64,000 nt of DNA from NCBI RefSeq assembly GCF_030504545.1, contig NZ_JAUKWP010000005.1:104453-168452 (forward strand), given 5' to 3'. The notes under the pieces were generated by a model. It was given only the letters and a program-made list of their open reading frames with translations. It ran no database searches and was not told where the DNA came from. This DNA is from Lactobacillus sp. YT155 (GTDB lineage: Bacteria; Bacillota; Bacilli; Lactobacillales; Lactobacillaceae). A program made the position numbers and the translations under genes. Of this stretch, positions 1-7,466 are shown one piece after another (the stretch's first letter is position 1; each line of letters opens with the position of its first letter).

Positions 1-1
1 C

Positions 2-730
2 TTAAACGAAACCAAAAAATTTGGATATTGGCGTGATACTCACGCTCGAATTTATGGAACAGCAGTCTTCTTGATGCAAGAACGTTTTATTATGGACTGG
101 AATGCTTCGATTAGAAACCAACGCAACAAAATTTCCTTTGATCCAAAATACTTCCCAAGTGAAAAAATACCTTACGAACAAACTACTCGTGCGCAAATAG
201 TCAGTGACGGACCAGACCACGAAGCAGAAATTCTTAAGGGTGGCTTCATCAGTATGATTTTGAATGCCAAAAAGCATATCTACATTCAAACACCCTACTT
301 GGTGCCTGACGATTCAATGATTGATGCATTGAGTATCGCTGCTGCCTCCGGTGTTAAAATCAGCATTATGATTCCTGATCGACCAGATCACATGTTCATT
401 TATCGAGCAACTCAATACTATGCTAACTTCTTAACCAAACGTGGGATTAAAGTCTATAACTATGACAAAGGCTTCTTACATGCCAAAACTGCCGTTTTTG
501 ACGACGAAATTGCGGTTGTTGGTTCAATGAATCATGACTTTAGAAGCTATAGTTTGAACTTCGAGGCTAATGCCTATTTCTATAACACTAAATTAGCAAA
601 CCAATTAAAAGATATTTTTGAAGAAGATGTTAAAAATTCAACTCTAATTACCGAAGAAACAATCAAACAACAAAGCACTTGGTTAAAATTCAAGCAATAC
701 TTCTCAAGATTATTATCACCAATTCTATAA
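2..730 (+). CDS. cls: Cardiolipin synthase, C-terminal part (5' end outside window)
   Basis: The frame is open from the left edge, so the gene is truncated by the window and not by mutation. The visible part begins with a KFGYWRDTHARIYG-like stretch and contains the second phospholipase D motif, HAKTAVFDD followed by GSMNHDFRSYSLNFE. That is typical of bacterial membrane cardiolipin synthases, which join two phosphatidylglycerol molecules into cardiolipin and glycerol. The first HKD motif and the N-terminal membrane segments would lie upstream. A possible internal TTG at 71 is not the real start, because the conserved domain continues in frame before it. A strong terminator follows directly. 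Confidence 0.93.
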   Translation, partial: LNETKKFGYWRDTHARIYGTAVFLMQERFIMDWNASIRNQRNKISFDPKYFPSEKIPYEQTTRAQIVSDGPDHEAEILKGGFISMILNAKKHIYIQTPYLVPDDSMIDALSIAAASGVKISIMIPDRPDHMFIYRATQYYANFLTKRGIKVYNYDKGFLHAKTAVFDDEIAVVGSMNHDFRSYSLNFEANAYFYNTKLANQLKDIFEEDVKNSTLITEETIKQQSTWLKFKQYFSRLLSPIL

Positions 731-733
731 ACA

Positions 734-760
734 AAAAGACCGCCAGATTGGCGGTCTTTT
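734..760 (+). terminator. Intrinsic terminator of cls
   Basis: An 11-bp stem (AAAAGACCGCC / GGCGGTCTTTT) with a 5-base loop is followed by a T run. The T run contains the stop codon of the convergent MgtC-like gene, so the signal can also serve the minus strand. Confidence 0.85.
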
Positions 761-1462
761 TTATACAGACACCATGCGAATGGTATCAATATTCTTATTC
801 AATGAAATATCTTCAACAATATCGGCATATTTCATTCCCTGAGGAATTTCTATTCGATAAATGTTGGTATAAATTTTTTGTTGATTATCTTGGTTAACCG
901 TAAAATCGACATCCCTAACTTTAATATGATGTTGATCAAAGTAATCCTGAATGAATTCCTTCGTTTCTATTTTATGATGATATTTAATTTCAATTTTTTT
1001 CAATTGATTAATATGAATAATCTTCTTCAAGAACACTAAAATTAGAATTACAAAGACTGAACTGATAACTCCAATTTCATAGTATCCCATTCCGATTGCC
1101 AAACCAATTCCAGCAGTTGCCCACAATGAAGCAGCTGTTGTTAGTCCCATGATTTTGCGGCGATTGACAATAATTGTTCCTGCACCTAGAAAACCAATTC
1201 CACTGACTACTTGAGCAATCAAACGAGTCAAATCAGCACGAATAGTTGTTGCTAAATGCATATTGGCTTTAGCAAATTCAATTGTTTGATAACCAATTTC
1301 AAGTTGAATCATTGCTACTACACAAGCACCTAAACACACTAAAATATGCGTTCTGATTCCTGCAGGGCGATTTTTGTACTCACGATCGGACCCGATTATT
1401 CCCGCAACAACCGTTGCCAATAATAGACGAATTAATATATCTGTTGTTGTTACTTCAAACAA
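761..1462 (-). CDS. MgtC/SapB family membrane protein
   Basis: 233 residues. The N-terminal half has the MgtC family signature: RPAGIRTHILVCLGA, GIGFLGAGTII and GLTTAASLWATAGIGLAIG, with about four to five membrane segments. The C-terminal third (from about residue 150) is a soluble domain. MgtC proteins are linked to growth at low magnesium and to survival under stress, in some bacteria through effects on the F-type ATPase; their reaction is not settled. The gene is convergent with cls and followed upstream by another minus-strand membrane gene. No magnesium riboswitch is visible in the 57 bases upstream. Confidence 0.85.
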   Translation of the reverse strand: MFEVTTTDILIRLLLATVVAGIIGSDREYKNRPAGIRTHILVCLGACVVAMIQLEIGYQTIEFAKANMHLATTIRADLTRLIAQVVSGIGFLGAGTIIVNRRKIMGLTTAASLWATAGIGLAIGMGYYEIGVISSVFVILILVFLKKIIHINQLKKIEIKYHHKIETKEFIQDYFDQHHIKVRDVDFTVNQDNQQKIYTNIYRIEIPQGMKYADIVEDISLNKNIDTIRMVSV

Positions 1463-1484
1463 ACTATCTCCTCCCTTATTACTT

Positions 1485-1517
1485 AATAAAAAAAGCCTGA
1501 TTAGATAAATTCAGGCT
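1485..1517 (-). terminator. Terminator downstream of small membrane protein gene
   Basis: Inverted repeat AGCCTGA (1494-1500) / TCAGGCT (1511-1517), with an A run on the plus strand giving a U tract on the minus strand. It starts 2 bases after the stop codon at 1520. Confidence 0.75.
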
Positions 1518-1519
1518 GA

Positions 1520-1990
1520 TTATTGAACACTACCAATTTCAATCTCGGTCGAATCGTTGATATGTTTTTCCAATTCTTGTTTGATAACATTAAGTTCATT
1601 ATTAAAAATCATTTGAACTGATTGACGAGTAGTTAAATTAAAAATTGCTACTACTCGATTCTTTTCACCTAAGTTCACGGGAATCAACGTAATGTGAGCT
1701 AATTGTGAATATTTATAAACACTTGAGAAAAAACCGCTATTAACTAGACGTTTTTCTCCAATACCACCAACACCATCCATAATTCCAATTGTTAAAAACA
1801 ACGCAATTAAGACAATGTAGCCGAATGAAAAACTTAATCCAGCGACTACCCAACTAGCAAATAGTCCTGAAACAATGATTGGTGTGTATTTGTACCTTGA
1901 TCTAATGGTTATTTGTGACTGCCAATAAATGTTAAAAATTGCCCCCGTAACAAAAATAGCATTAGCAATCCAAATAAATAAATTTGTCAT
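1520..1990 (-). CDS. Membrane protein of unknown function
   Basis: 156 residues. Three hydrophobic helices lie in the first 75 residues (MTNLFIWIANAIFVTG, SGLFASWVVAGLSF, YIVLIALFLTIGIMD). A soluble C-terminal domain of about 80 residues follows and ends in a Glu-rich stretch. The composition and the RYKYTPI segment suggest a Lactobacillaceae-specific membrane protein with a cytoplasmic tail. I do not recognise a family with certainty. It is a single gene with its own terminator, between mgtC-like and divergent mntH. Confidence 0.7.
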   Translation of the reverse strand: MTNLFIWIANAIFVTGAIFNIYWQSQITIRSRYKYTPIIVSGLFASWVVAGLSFSFGYIVLIALFLTIGIMDGVGGIGEKRLVNSGFFSSVYKYSQLAHITLIPVNLGEKNRVVAIFNLTTRQSVQMIFNNELNVIKQELEKHINDSTEIEIGSVQ

Positions 1991-2058
1991 TATTAATACC
2001 TCTATTCTAGGTAATAGCTTATCATCAAACGCTTAAAAAGTATAATGATAAGAAAAAG

Positions 2059-2072
2059 TTAAGTTAGCCTAA
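2059..2072. promoter_or_regulatory. Possible DtxR/MntR-type operator upstream of mntH
   Basis: TTAAGTTAGCCTAA differs at one base from the core TTAGGTTAGCCTAA seen in many DtxR-family metal-regulator operators. It lies about 70 bases before the mntH start. Manganese repression through an MntR protein would be the expected logic. The second outer half-site is not clear, so this is tentative. Confidence 0.4.
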
Positions 2073-2142
2073 AAAAATGGTTTTCTTCCTAATCATTATA
2101 GTGTACTATATTGTTTAGGATATTGAGGAAAGGACGAAAAGA

Positions 2143-3483
2143 ATGTCAGAAAAGAAGAAATTTGTAAGCTATGCTAACGGTCCTTCTCTTGAAGAAATCA
2201 ACGCTACTGTTGAAGTTCCAGAAAACGGAAGTTTCTTCAAAAAACTATTAGCATATTCAGGGCCTGGAGCATTAGTTGCTGTTGGTTACATGGATCCCGG
2301 TAACTGGGTAACATCAATTGCCGGTGGTGCTCAATTTAAATATAAATTATTGAGCGTTGTTTTAATCTCTAGTTTAGTAGCGATGTTATTACAATATATG
2401 GCTTCTAAAGTAGGTATTGTAACAAGCCGCGATTTAGCACAACTCACTCGTGACCACACTAACAAGAGCGGTGGTTTTGTCTTATGGATTGTTGCCGAAT
2501 TAGCGATCATGGCAACGGATATTGCCGAAATTATTGGATCTGCTATTGCGATCAAGCTATTATTCCACGTTCCACTATTGGTCGGTGTCTTAATAACCGC
2601 CGCCGATGTACTACTATTGCTATTATTAATGAAACTTGGTTTTAGAAAAATTGAAGCTTTGGTTGCAATGCTGATCACTGTTATTCTAGGAGTTTTCTTA
2701 TACGAAGTTTTACTTGCTGAACCAAACTTCGGCGAGATGATGTCAGGATATATTCCTAGCATTGAAATTACACAAAACCAATCAATGCTCTATATTGCTT
2801 TAGGAATTGTCGGAGCAACAGTTATGCCTCATAACTTGTATCTTCACTCATCAATTTCTCAAGCTCGTAAATACGACCGTGAAGATGAGGACTCCGTTAA
2901 AGATGCAGTTCGTTTCTCAACTTGGGATTCAAACATCCAATTAACCTTGGCTTTTGTGGTTAACTCATTGTTACTTACTTTGGGAGCTGCTCTATTCTAT
3001 GGAACAAAAACCGATCTAGGTCGTTTAGGTGATTTATTCAACGCCTTACAAGATCCAGCTGTTGCCGGTTCCATTGCCAGTCCTACTCTTGCTATCTTAT
3101 TCGCCATCGCGTTATTAGCATCAGGACAAAATTCAACAATCACTGGAACTCTATCTGGACAAATTGTTATGGAAGGTTTCGTTCACATGAAAATCCCTCT
3201 ATGGGCAAGACGTGTGATTACTCGACTACTATCCATTTCACCAGTTATCTTCTTTACAATTTACTACCACGGAAATGAAGCCAAAATTGAAAGTCTTTTG
3301 ACCTTCTCACAAGTTTTCTTAAGTGTGGCTTTACCATTCTCGATTTTTCCGTTAGTATATTTCTCAAGTAACAAAAAGTTAATGGGGAACTTTGCCAATA
3401 AGCCATGGATAAAATGGTTAGGTTACTTTATAGCGGTGGTATTAACAATCTTGAACATTTGGTTAATTATTACTTCATTCTAA
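2143..3483 (+). CDS. mntH: Nramp-family Mn2+/divalent metal:proton symporter
   Basis: 446 residues with about 11 membrane segments. Nramp hallmarks are present: [15 protein letters not shown] in helix 1, whose Asp and Asn bind the metal, and [15 protein letters not shown] in helix 6, whose Met binds manganese. It imports Mn2+, driven by protons. Lactobacilli use Mn2+ in place of superoxide dismutase, and several have multiple copies. The ATG at 2143 has a GAGGAAAGGA ribosome site. The 40-residue hydrophilic N-terminus is normal for the family. The terC gene follows, separated by a short terminator. Confidence 0.95.
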   Translation: MSEKKKFVSYANGPSLEEINATVEVPENGSFFKKLLAYSGPGALVAVGYMDPGNWVTSIAGGAQFKYKLLSVVLISSLVAMLLQYMASKVGIVTSRDLAQLTRDHTNKSGGFVLWIVAELAIMATDIAEIIGSAIAIKLLFHVPLLVGVLITAADVLLLLLLMKLGFRKIEALVAMLITVILGVFLYEVLLAEPNFGEMMSGYIPSIEITQNQSMLYIALGIVGATVMPHNLYLHSSISQARKYDREDEDSVKDAVRFSTWDSNIQLTLAFVVNSLLLTLGAALFYGTKTDLGRLGDLFNALQDPAVAGSIASPTLAILFAIALLASGQNSTITGTLSGQIVMEGFVHMKIPLWARRVITRLLSISPVIFFTIYYHGNEAKIESLLTFSQVFLSVALPFSIFPLVYFSSNKKLMGNFANKPWIKWLGYFIAVVLTILNIWLIITSF

Positions 3484-3507
3484 AAGGGCGCAAGCTCTTT
3501 TTTTATC
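3482..3507 (+). terminator. Short terminator of mntH
   Basis: AAGGGC and GCTCTT form a 6-bp stem, with one G-U pair, around a GCAA tetraloop. A run of T follows. The short stem suggests partial read-through into terC. Confidence 0.6.
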
Positions 3508-3528
3508 TTATTAGAAAGAGAAAAAACA

Positions 3529-4272
3529 TTGGACAATTTCTTATCATTTTATGAACCATTCTTTGACATTAATAATTGGATTGCGGTTTTTGATAGCAAA
3601 CAAGACTGGATTATCATTATTTCCTTAGTAATCTTGGAATGTATGATGTCGCTTGATAATGCTGTTGTTTTGGCTGCTCAAACCAAAATCCTTCCGGATA
3701 AAAAGGAACAAGAAAAATCACTTCTTTACGGTCTAGTTGGAGCTTACTTCTTCAGATTTGTGGCTGTTGGAATTGGTAGTTTTCTTATTCATTTCTGGCA
3801 AGTTAAGGTTGTGGGTGCCTTATATCTACTTTACCTGTCAATTTCCTTTTTCATTCGTTTCAAAAATGGTGGTCACGAAAACGGACATAAACACATCCCT
3901 GTTATGAAGAAGCTTTCGCTATTCTGGCGAGTAGTTATTTCAATCGAGTTAATGGACATTGCCTTCTCAGTCGATTCAGTTTTAGCATCATTAGCACTAT
4001 CAGAAAATCCGATCATCCTAGTTTTAGGTGGTTTCTTAGGTATCCTAATGATGAGATTAATTGCCGAAGTTATTTCTGTTATTATGAGCAAAATTCCTGA
4101 GCTCATTCCTGCGGCTTACGTGTTAATTTTCTTTATCGCTATCAAGCTCTTCTTAACAATCCCGGCTATTGATATTGAAATTCCTTCATACTTGTTCTTA
4201 ATTTTCACAATTTTAGTTTTCGTAGTAACATTCATTATCCATTTCATGACAAAGAAAAAACGTCGAGATTAA
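3529..4272 (+). CDS. TerC family integral membrane protein
   Basis: 247 residues and about seven membrane helices. The TerC motif LECMMSLDNAVVLAAQ (about residues 35-50) and the second acidic repeat MDIAFSVDSVLAS are present; paired Asp residues in helices are characteristic. TerC proteins are thought to export or meter metals, including Mn2+ during metal loading of secreted enzymes. That fits the position after mntH. The TTG start at 3529 is chosen because the family N-terminus (FYEPFFDINNW) begins there and AGAAAGAG lies 9 bases upstream. Confidence 0.88.
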   Translation: MDNFLSFYEPFFDINNWIAVFDSKQDWIIIISLVILECMMSLDNAVVLAAQTKILPDKKEQEKSLLYGLVGAYFFRFVAVGIGSFLIHFWQVKVVGALYLLYLSISFFIRFKNGGHENGHKHIPVMKKLSLFWRVVISIELMDIAFSVDSVLASLALSENPIILVLGGFLGILMMRLIAEVISVIMSKIPELIPAAYVLIFFIAIKLFLTIPAIDIEIPSYLFLIFTILVFVVTFIIHFMTKKKRRD

Positions 4273-4287
4273 TTCTCGACGTTTTTT
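4255..4287. terminator. Bidirectional terminator between terC and DUF488 gene
   Basis: An 8-bp stem CGTCGAGA / TCTCGACG is flanked by A6 and T6. The 5-base loop TTAAT carries the stop codons of both convergent genes, which overlap by 4 bases (4269-4272). Confidence 0.9.
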
Positions 4288-4619
4288 AAATACCCTTGTA
4301 AGACTACTGCTTGATTATGTAATTCATTTTTTGCACTATAAAGCAAAATAACCTTTGGATGCTGATTAATTTCTTGTACAAAATCTGTGGCTGTTGAATT
4401 TTCATGCAACTCTTTTAGATATTTCTTCTTAAATTCATCCCACTTATCATCTTCATGATTGAACCATTTTCTCAATTCACTACTAGGTGCAATTTCTTTT
4501 GCCCATAAATCTAAGTTGGCTTTTTGTTTTGAAACACCTCTTGGCCAAACTCGATCCACTAATACTCGATAATAGTCAGTTAATTCATAACTATCATAAA
4601 TTCGCTTAATTTCGACCAT
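4269..4619 (-). CDS. DUF488 family protein
   Basis: 116 residues. The family pattern RIYDSYELTDYYRVLVDRVWPRGVSK near the N-terminus, then WFNHEDDKWDEFKKKY and VILLYSAKNELHNQAVVLQGYL, matches DUF488. These are small soluble proteins common in Firmicutes and of unknown biochemical role. It is a single gene between terC (overlapping tail to tail) and the divergent hsp20 gene. Confidence 0.85.
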   Translation of the reverse strand: MVEIKRIYDSYELTDYYRVLVDRVWPRGVSKQKANLDLWAKEIAPSSELRKWFNHEDDKWDEFKKKYLKELHENSTATDFVQEINQHPKVILLYSAKNELHNQAVVLQGYLKNVEN

Positions 4620-4724
4620 AATCTCACCTTCTTATTACCATGCTACTGCAAGTCATAATATTTAACAAAGGTGATTTTTGGACCTACAATATAGTTGTAA
4701 ATAAAAAGAAAGGAAGTTATAACT

Positions 4725-5147
4725 ATGAGAAATGAATTGATGAATCGTAATAATGATATGGCTAATTGGTTTGATGATTTTGGTAACATGTTTAACAGAT
4801 TAGGATCATTTCCTAAAGTAAATATGAAGTCAGATATTTCTGAAACAAAAGATGCCTATGATGTAAAAATTGACATGCCTGATATGGACAAGAAAGATAT
4901 CAAACTTTCGTACAAAGATAATCAATTGTTTGTAACTGGCAAACGTGACAGTTTCAGTGATCATGAAGATGACAAAGGCAATATTTTGATGAGTGAACGT
5001 AGCTATGGACAGTTCTCAAGAAGTTTTAACTTGCCTAATGTTGACGAGAAAAAAATCTCCGCTAATTATAAGAATGGTACATTGAATATCAAACTTCCAA
5101 AGAGTGCAAAGGTCGAAGATGACAGTGGATTAATAAAAATCGACTAA
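4725..5147 (+). CDS. hsp20: Small heat shock protein, Hsp20/alpha-crystallin family
   Basis: 140 residues. A short N-terminal arm (NRNNDMANWFDDFGNMFNR) leads into the alpha-crystallin domain (about residues 40-130), with YDVKIDMPDMDKKDIKLSY, the ERSYGQFSRSFNLP strand and ANYKNGTLNIKLPK. It is an ATP-independent chaperone that holds unfolding proteins. The ribosome site AAAGGAAG precedes the ATG. I looked for a CtsR or HrcA operator upstream and found no convincing match. Lactobacilli often carry two or three copies. Confidence 0.94.
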   Translation: MRNELMNRNNDMANWFDDFGNMFNRLGSFPKVNMKSDISETKDAYDVKIDMPDMDKKDIKLSYKDNQLFVTGKRDSFSDHEDDKGNILMSERSYGQFSRSFNLPNVDEKKISANYKNGTLNIKLPKSAKVEDDSGLIKID

Positions 5148-5280
5148 CATTCATAAAAACTTCAAACTTTCTCACTGAGAAATTCAAACATTTAGATTAT
5201 TATAACTAGTATAGAAAGTTAATAGAGAAGAAATTCTTTATTACTTCTTATATTCTTACTCCTCTATAATAAGTATATAT
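5148..5280. other. AT-rich intergenic stretch with no recognised element
   Basis: About 130 bases between hsp20 and the terminator at 5281. It is very AT-rich, and I see no ORF with a ribosome site and no clear hairpin. Confidence 0.4.
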
Positions 5281-5310
5281 AAAAAGAACGCCCTCCCCAG
5301 GCGTTCTTTT
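5281..5310. terminator. Bidirectional terminator
   Basis: Stem AAAAGAACGCC / GGCGTTCTTTT with a C-rich 7-base loop, between hsp20 and the minus-strand phosphatase gene. T runs on both strands. Confidence 0.85.
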
Positions 5311-5934
5311 TTATTGTTCAAAATCCATATTAGCGGTTCTACCATAATAAAGTAAGTAGCGATTACCTTTTGAATCAATTTCATACTTACTTACCCCGCA
5401 GTTTCGAGGTTGAATAATTTGGGAGATATCTTTGACATCAACCATCACCTTCATGAAGGCACGTGAGATAAATCCATGACAGACTAAAGCAACTTTCTTA
5501 TCATCACCTAACTGACTCAACTCAGTTACCAATTGATCAATTCTGGCATAAACTTCTTCATAGGATTCAGCATCTTCAGCGTATTCAATAAAACCGGGCA
5601 ATAAATATCCTCTTTTATCAAAAACTTCAGGATATTTAACTGATAGTTCAGCTTCAGATTCGCCATCCCAACTGCCATAATCAGCTTCTCTTAGTCGATC
5701 ATCAGTTTTGATTTCAAGACCAGTTCCAGCTGTTACTATTTGAGCCGTTTCATAAGCCCTTTTTAAAGGACTAGAAATTACTGCATCAAAACCCGATAAA
5801 TCAAATTCATCGTGTAATTCCTGAGCCTGTTGACGTCCTTTTTCATTCAATGGTAGGTTTGTAGAATTACCATTAATTCTCTTTTCTTTGTTAGTGTCCG
5901 TTTCACCATGACGAATAATATATAATTCAACCAT
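5311..5934 (-). CDS. Histidine phosphatase family protein
   Basis: 207 residues. The phosphohistidine motif IIRHGETDTN is at residues 6-15 (His9), with INGNSTNLPLNEKGRQQA following. LREADYGSWDGESE is the mid-protein motif, and VALVCHGFISR supplies the second catalytic His at about residue 150. This is the phosphoglycerate mutase-like superfamily. Members with this motif set are usually phosphatases of small sugar phosphates or nucleotides rather than the glycolytic mutase. The substrate is not predictable. It is a single gene with its own terminator. Confidence 0.9.
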   Translation of the reverse strand: MVELYIIRHGETDTNKEKRINGNSTNLPLNEKGRQQAQELHDEFDLSGFDAVISSPLKRAYETAQIVTAGTGLEIKTDDRLREADYGSWDGESEAELSVKYPEVFDKRGYLLPGFIEYAEDAESYEEVYARIDQLVTELSQLGDDKKVALVCHGFISRAFMKVMVDVKDISQIIQPRNCGVSKYEIDSKGNRYLLYYGRTANMDFEQ

Positions 5935-6017
5935 AAACTCACCTCATAATTAATATTACTATCATTCTACCATGTTTTATTACCTGTATATTGATATGAT
6001 TTATTTAATTATTTTCA

Positions 6018-6046
6018 TTGACACTCCCACCCACAAATAGTAGTAT
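6018..6046 (+). promoter_or_regulatory. Promoter of the pyrP leader
   Basis: A perfect -35 TTGACA (6018-6023), a 17-base spacer and -10 TAGTAT (6041-6046). Transcription would start near 6053, just ahead of the PyrR leader. Confidence 0.75.
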
Positions 6047-6071
6047 TAATAAAAATAAATAACCTTTAATT

Positions 6072-6161
6072 AAGTCCAGAGAGGCTTGCAAGGTAGTCAT
6101 AAGTAATAGACTAACTCTATTTAACTAGAGACCTTCTAACCTCCGGGCTGGAAGGTCTTTT
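6072..6161 (+). promoter_or_regulatory. PyrR-binding transcription attenuator
   Basis: AAGTCCAGAGAGGCT (6072-6086) matches the PyrR-binding loop consensus (ARUCCNGNGAGGYU). Downstream lies a terminator with stem AGACCTTC (6129-6136) / GAAGGTCT (6151-6158) and a T run. CAAGGT at 6089-6094, next to the PyrR loop, can pair with ACCTT of the terminator arm, and TAGTC/GACTA and CTCTA/TAGAG extend that antiterminator. UMP-bound PyrR would stabilise the first hairpin and so shut off the uracil permease. Confidence 0.9.
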
Positions 6162-6175
6162 TGATGGAGGAAATT

Positions 6176-7438
6176 ATGAAAAACAATAATATTGTTTTGG
6201 ATGTACATGACAAACCAGCACCACTTCAATGGCTTGGTTTATCAATTCAACACTTATTCGCAATGTTTGGTTCCACAGTTCTAGTTCCAATTTTAGTTGG
6301 TTTAAACCCTGGAATTGCTCTATTCAGTTCGGGTGTCGGAACCTTGATGCACATCCTGGTTACTAAAGGAAAAATTCCTTCATATATGAGTTCCAGTTTT
6401 GCATTCATTACACCAATGATTGCTTTGATGAAAACAGTCGGTTATCCCGCTATTGCCCAAGGAACAATCGCTGTTGGTGTTGTTTATCTAATTGTGGCTA
6501 CAATGGTAAGTTTCTTAGGAACTGGTTGGATTGATAAAGCATTGCCACCAATTGTAGTTGGTCCAATCATCATGGTTATCGGGCTTTCACTTGCCGGTAA
6601 CGCCGGAAAAGATGCCACCATGAATAATGGTCATTATGATGTTAGATTCTTCATCGTGGCTTTTGCAACATTATTCATCACCATCGCCTTTAACATGTTA
6701 CTCAAAGGATTTGCCAGTCAAATTTCAATCTTAATCGGAGTTTTTTGTGGTTATATTATTGCTGCAATGTTTGGACTAGTCGATTTTACAGCCGTAATTA
6801 ATACCCCTTGGTTCAAAACTCCTGACTTTGAAATTCCGTTTGTTTCATATAAACCACAAATTTATTGGGGAGCTATCTTAGGAATGGCACCAATTGCTTT
6901 CGTAACTATGACCGAACATATGGGTCACATTATGGTCCTAGATGAATTAACTGGTAAGAACTTCTTAAAAGATCCTGGATTGAATCGTACTTTAGCCGGC
7001 GACGGAGCAGCTTCAATTGTTGCTGGATTAATCGGTGGACCATCGATTACTTCATACGGTGAAAACATTGGAGTTATGGCTATCAACAAAATTTATAGTG
7101 TTTATGTCATTATCGGTGCAGCAGTTTTCGCAATGATTTTCGGATTTGTCGGTAAGTTGAGTGCCTTAATTCAAAGCATTCCACTTCCAGTAATTGGTGG
7201 AATTAGTTTTCTACTATTTGGAGTAATTGCTTCTTCAGGTCTTAGAATCCTGGTCGATAATCAAGTCGACTTCAACAAAAATCGTAACTTAATGATTGCC
7301 TCATCTGTATTGGTAATCGGAATCGGAAATGTCTTCTTACAAATTGGTACTTTCCAATTCTCGGGTGTTGCTGTAGCAACTATTGTCGGTATGTTACTAA
7401 ATGCTGTTCTTCCTCAAAACGCTCGCAACGAACAATAA
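6176..7438 (+). CDS. pyrP: Uracil permease, NCS2 family
   Basis: 420 residues from the ATG at 6176, which has GGAGG 5 bases upstream. An earlier TTG at 6161 lies inside the terminator U tract and is unlikely. There are about 12-14 membrane segments. NCS2 signatures are VTMTEHMGHIMVLDELTG (the Glu binds the base) and GGPSITSYGENIGVMA. The protein imports uracil with protons for salvage. The PyrR attenuator directly upstream supports a pyrimidine substrate. The convergent fbp gene shares the terminator region. Confidence 0.94.
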   Translation: MKNNNIVLDVHDKPAPLQWLGLSIQHLFAMFGSTVLVPILVGLNPGIALFSSGVGTLMHILVTKGKIPSYMSSSFAFITPMIALMKTVGYPAIAQGTIAVGVVYLIVATMVSFLGTGWIDKALPPIVVGPIIMVIGLSLAGNAGKDATMNNGHYDVRFFIVAFATLFITIAFNMLLKGFASQISILIGVFCGYIIAAMFGLVDFTAVINTPWFKTPDFEIPFVSYKPQIYWGAILGMAPIAFVTMTEHMGHIMVLDELTGKNFLKDPGLNRTLAGDGAASIVAGLIGGPSITSYGENIGVMAINKIYSVYVIIGAAVFAMIFGFVGKLSALIQSIPLPVIGGISFLLFGVIASSGLRILVDNQVDFNKNRNLMIASSVLVIGIGNVFLQIGTFQFSGVAVATIVGMLLNAVLPQNARNEQ

Positions 7439-7466
7439 AAAGCCTCCCTTTACGGAAGGCTTTTTT
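7438..7466. terminator. Terminator between pyrP and fbp
   Basis: AAAAGCCTCCC and GGAAGGCTTTT pair with one mismatch around a TTTAC loop, followed by T6. It can act in both directions. Confidence 0.85.

Noticed and set aside
4640..4724. CtsR or HrcA operator upstream of hsp20
   Set aside because: GGTGATTTTTGGACC only loosely recalls the CtsR heptads, and no CIRCE-type inverted repeat is present.
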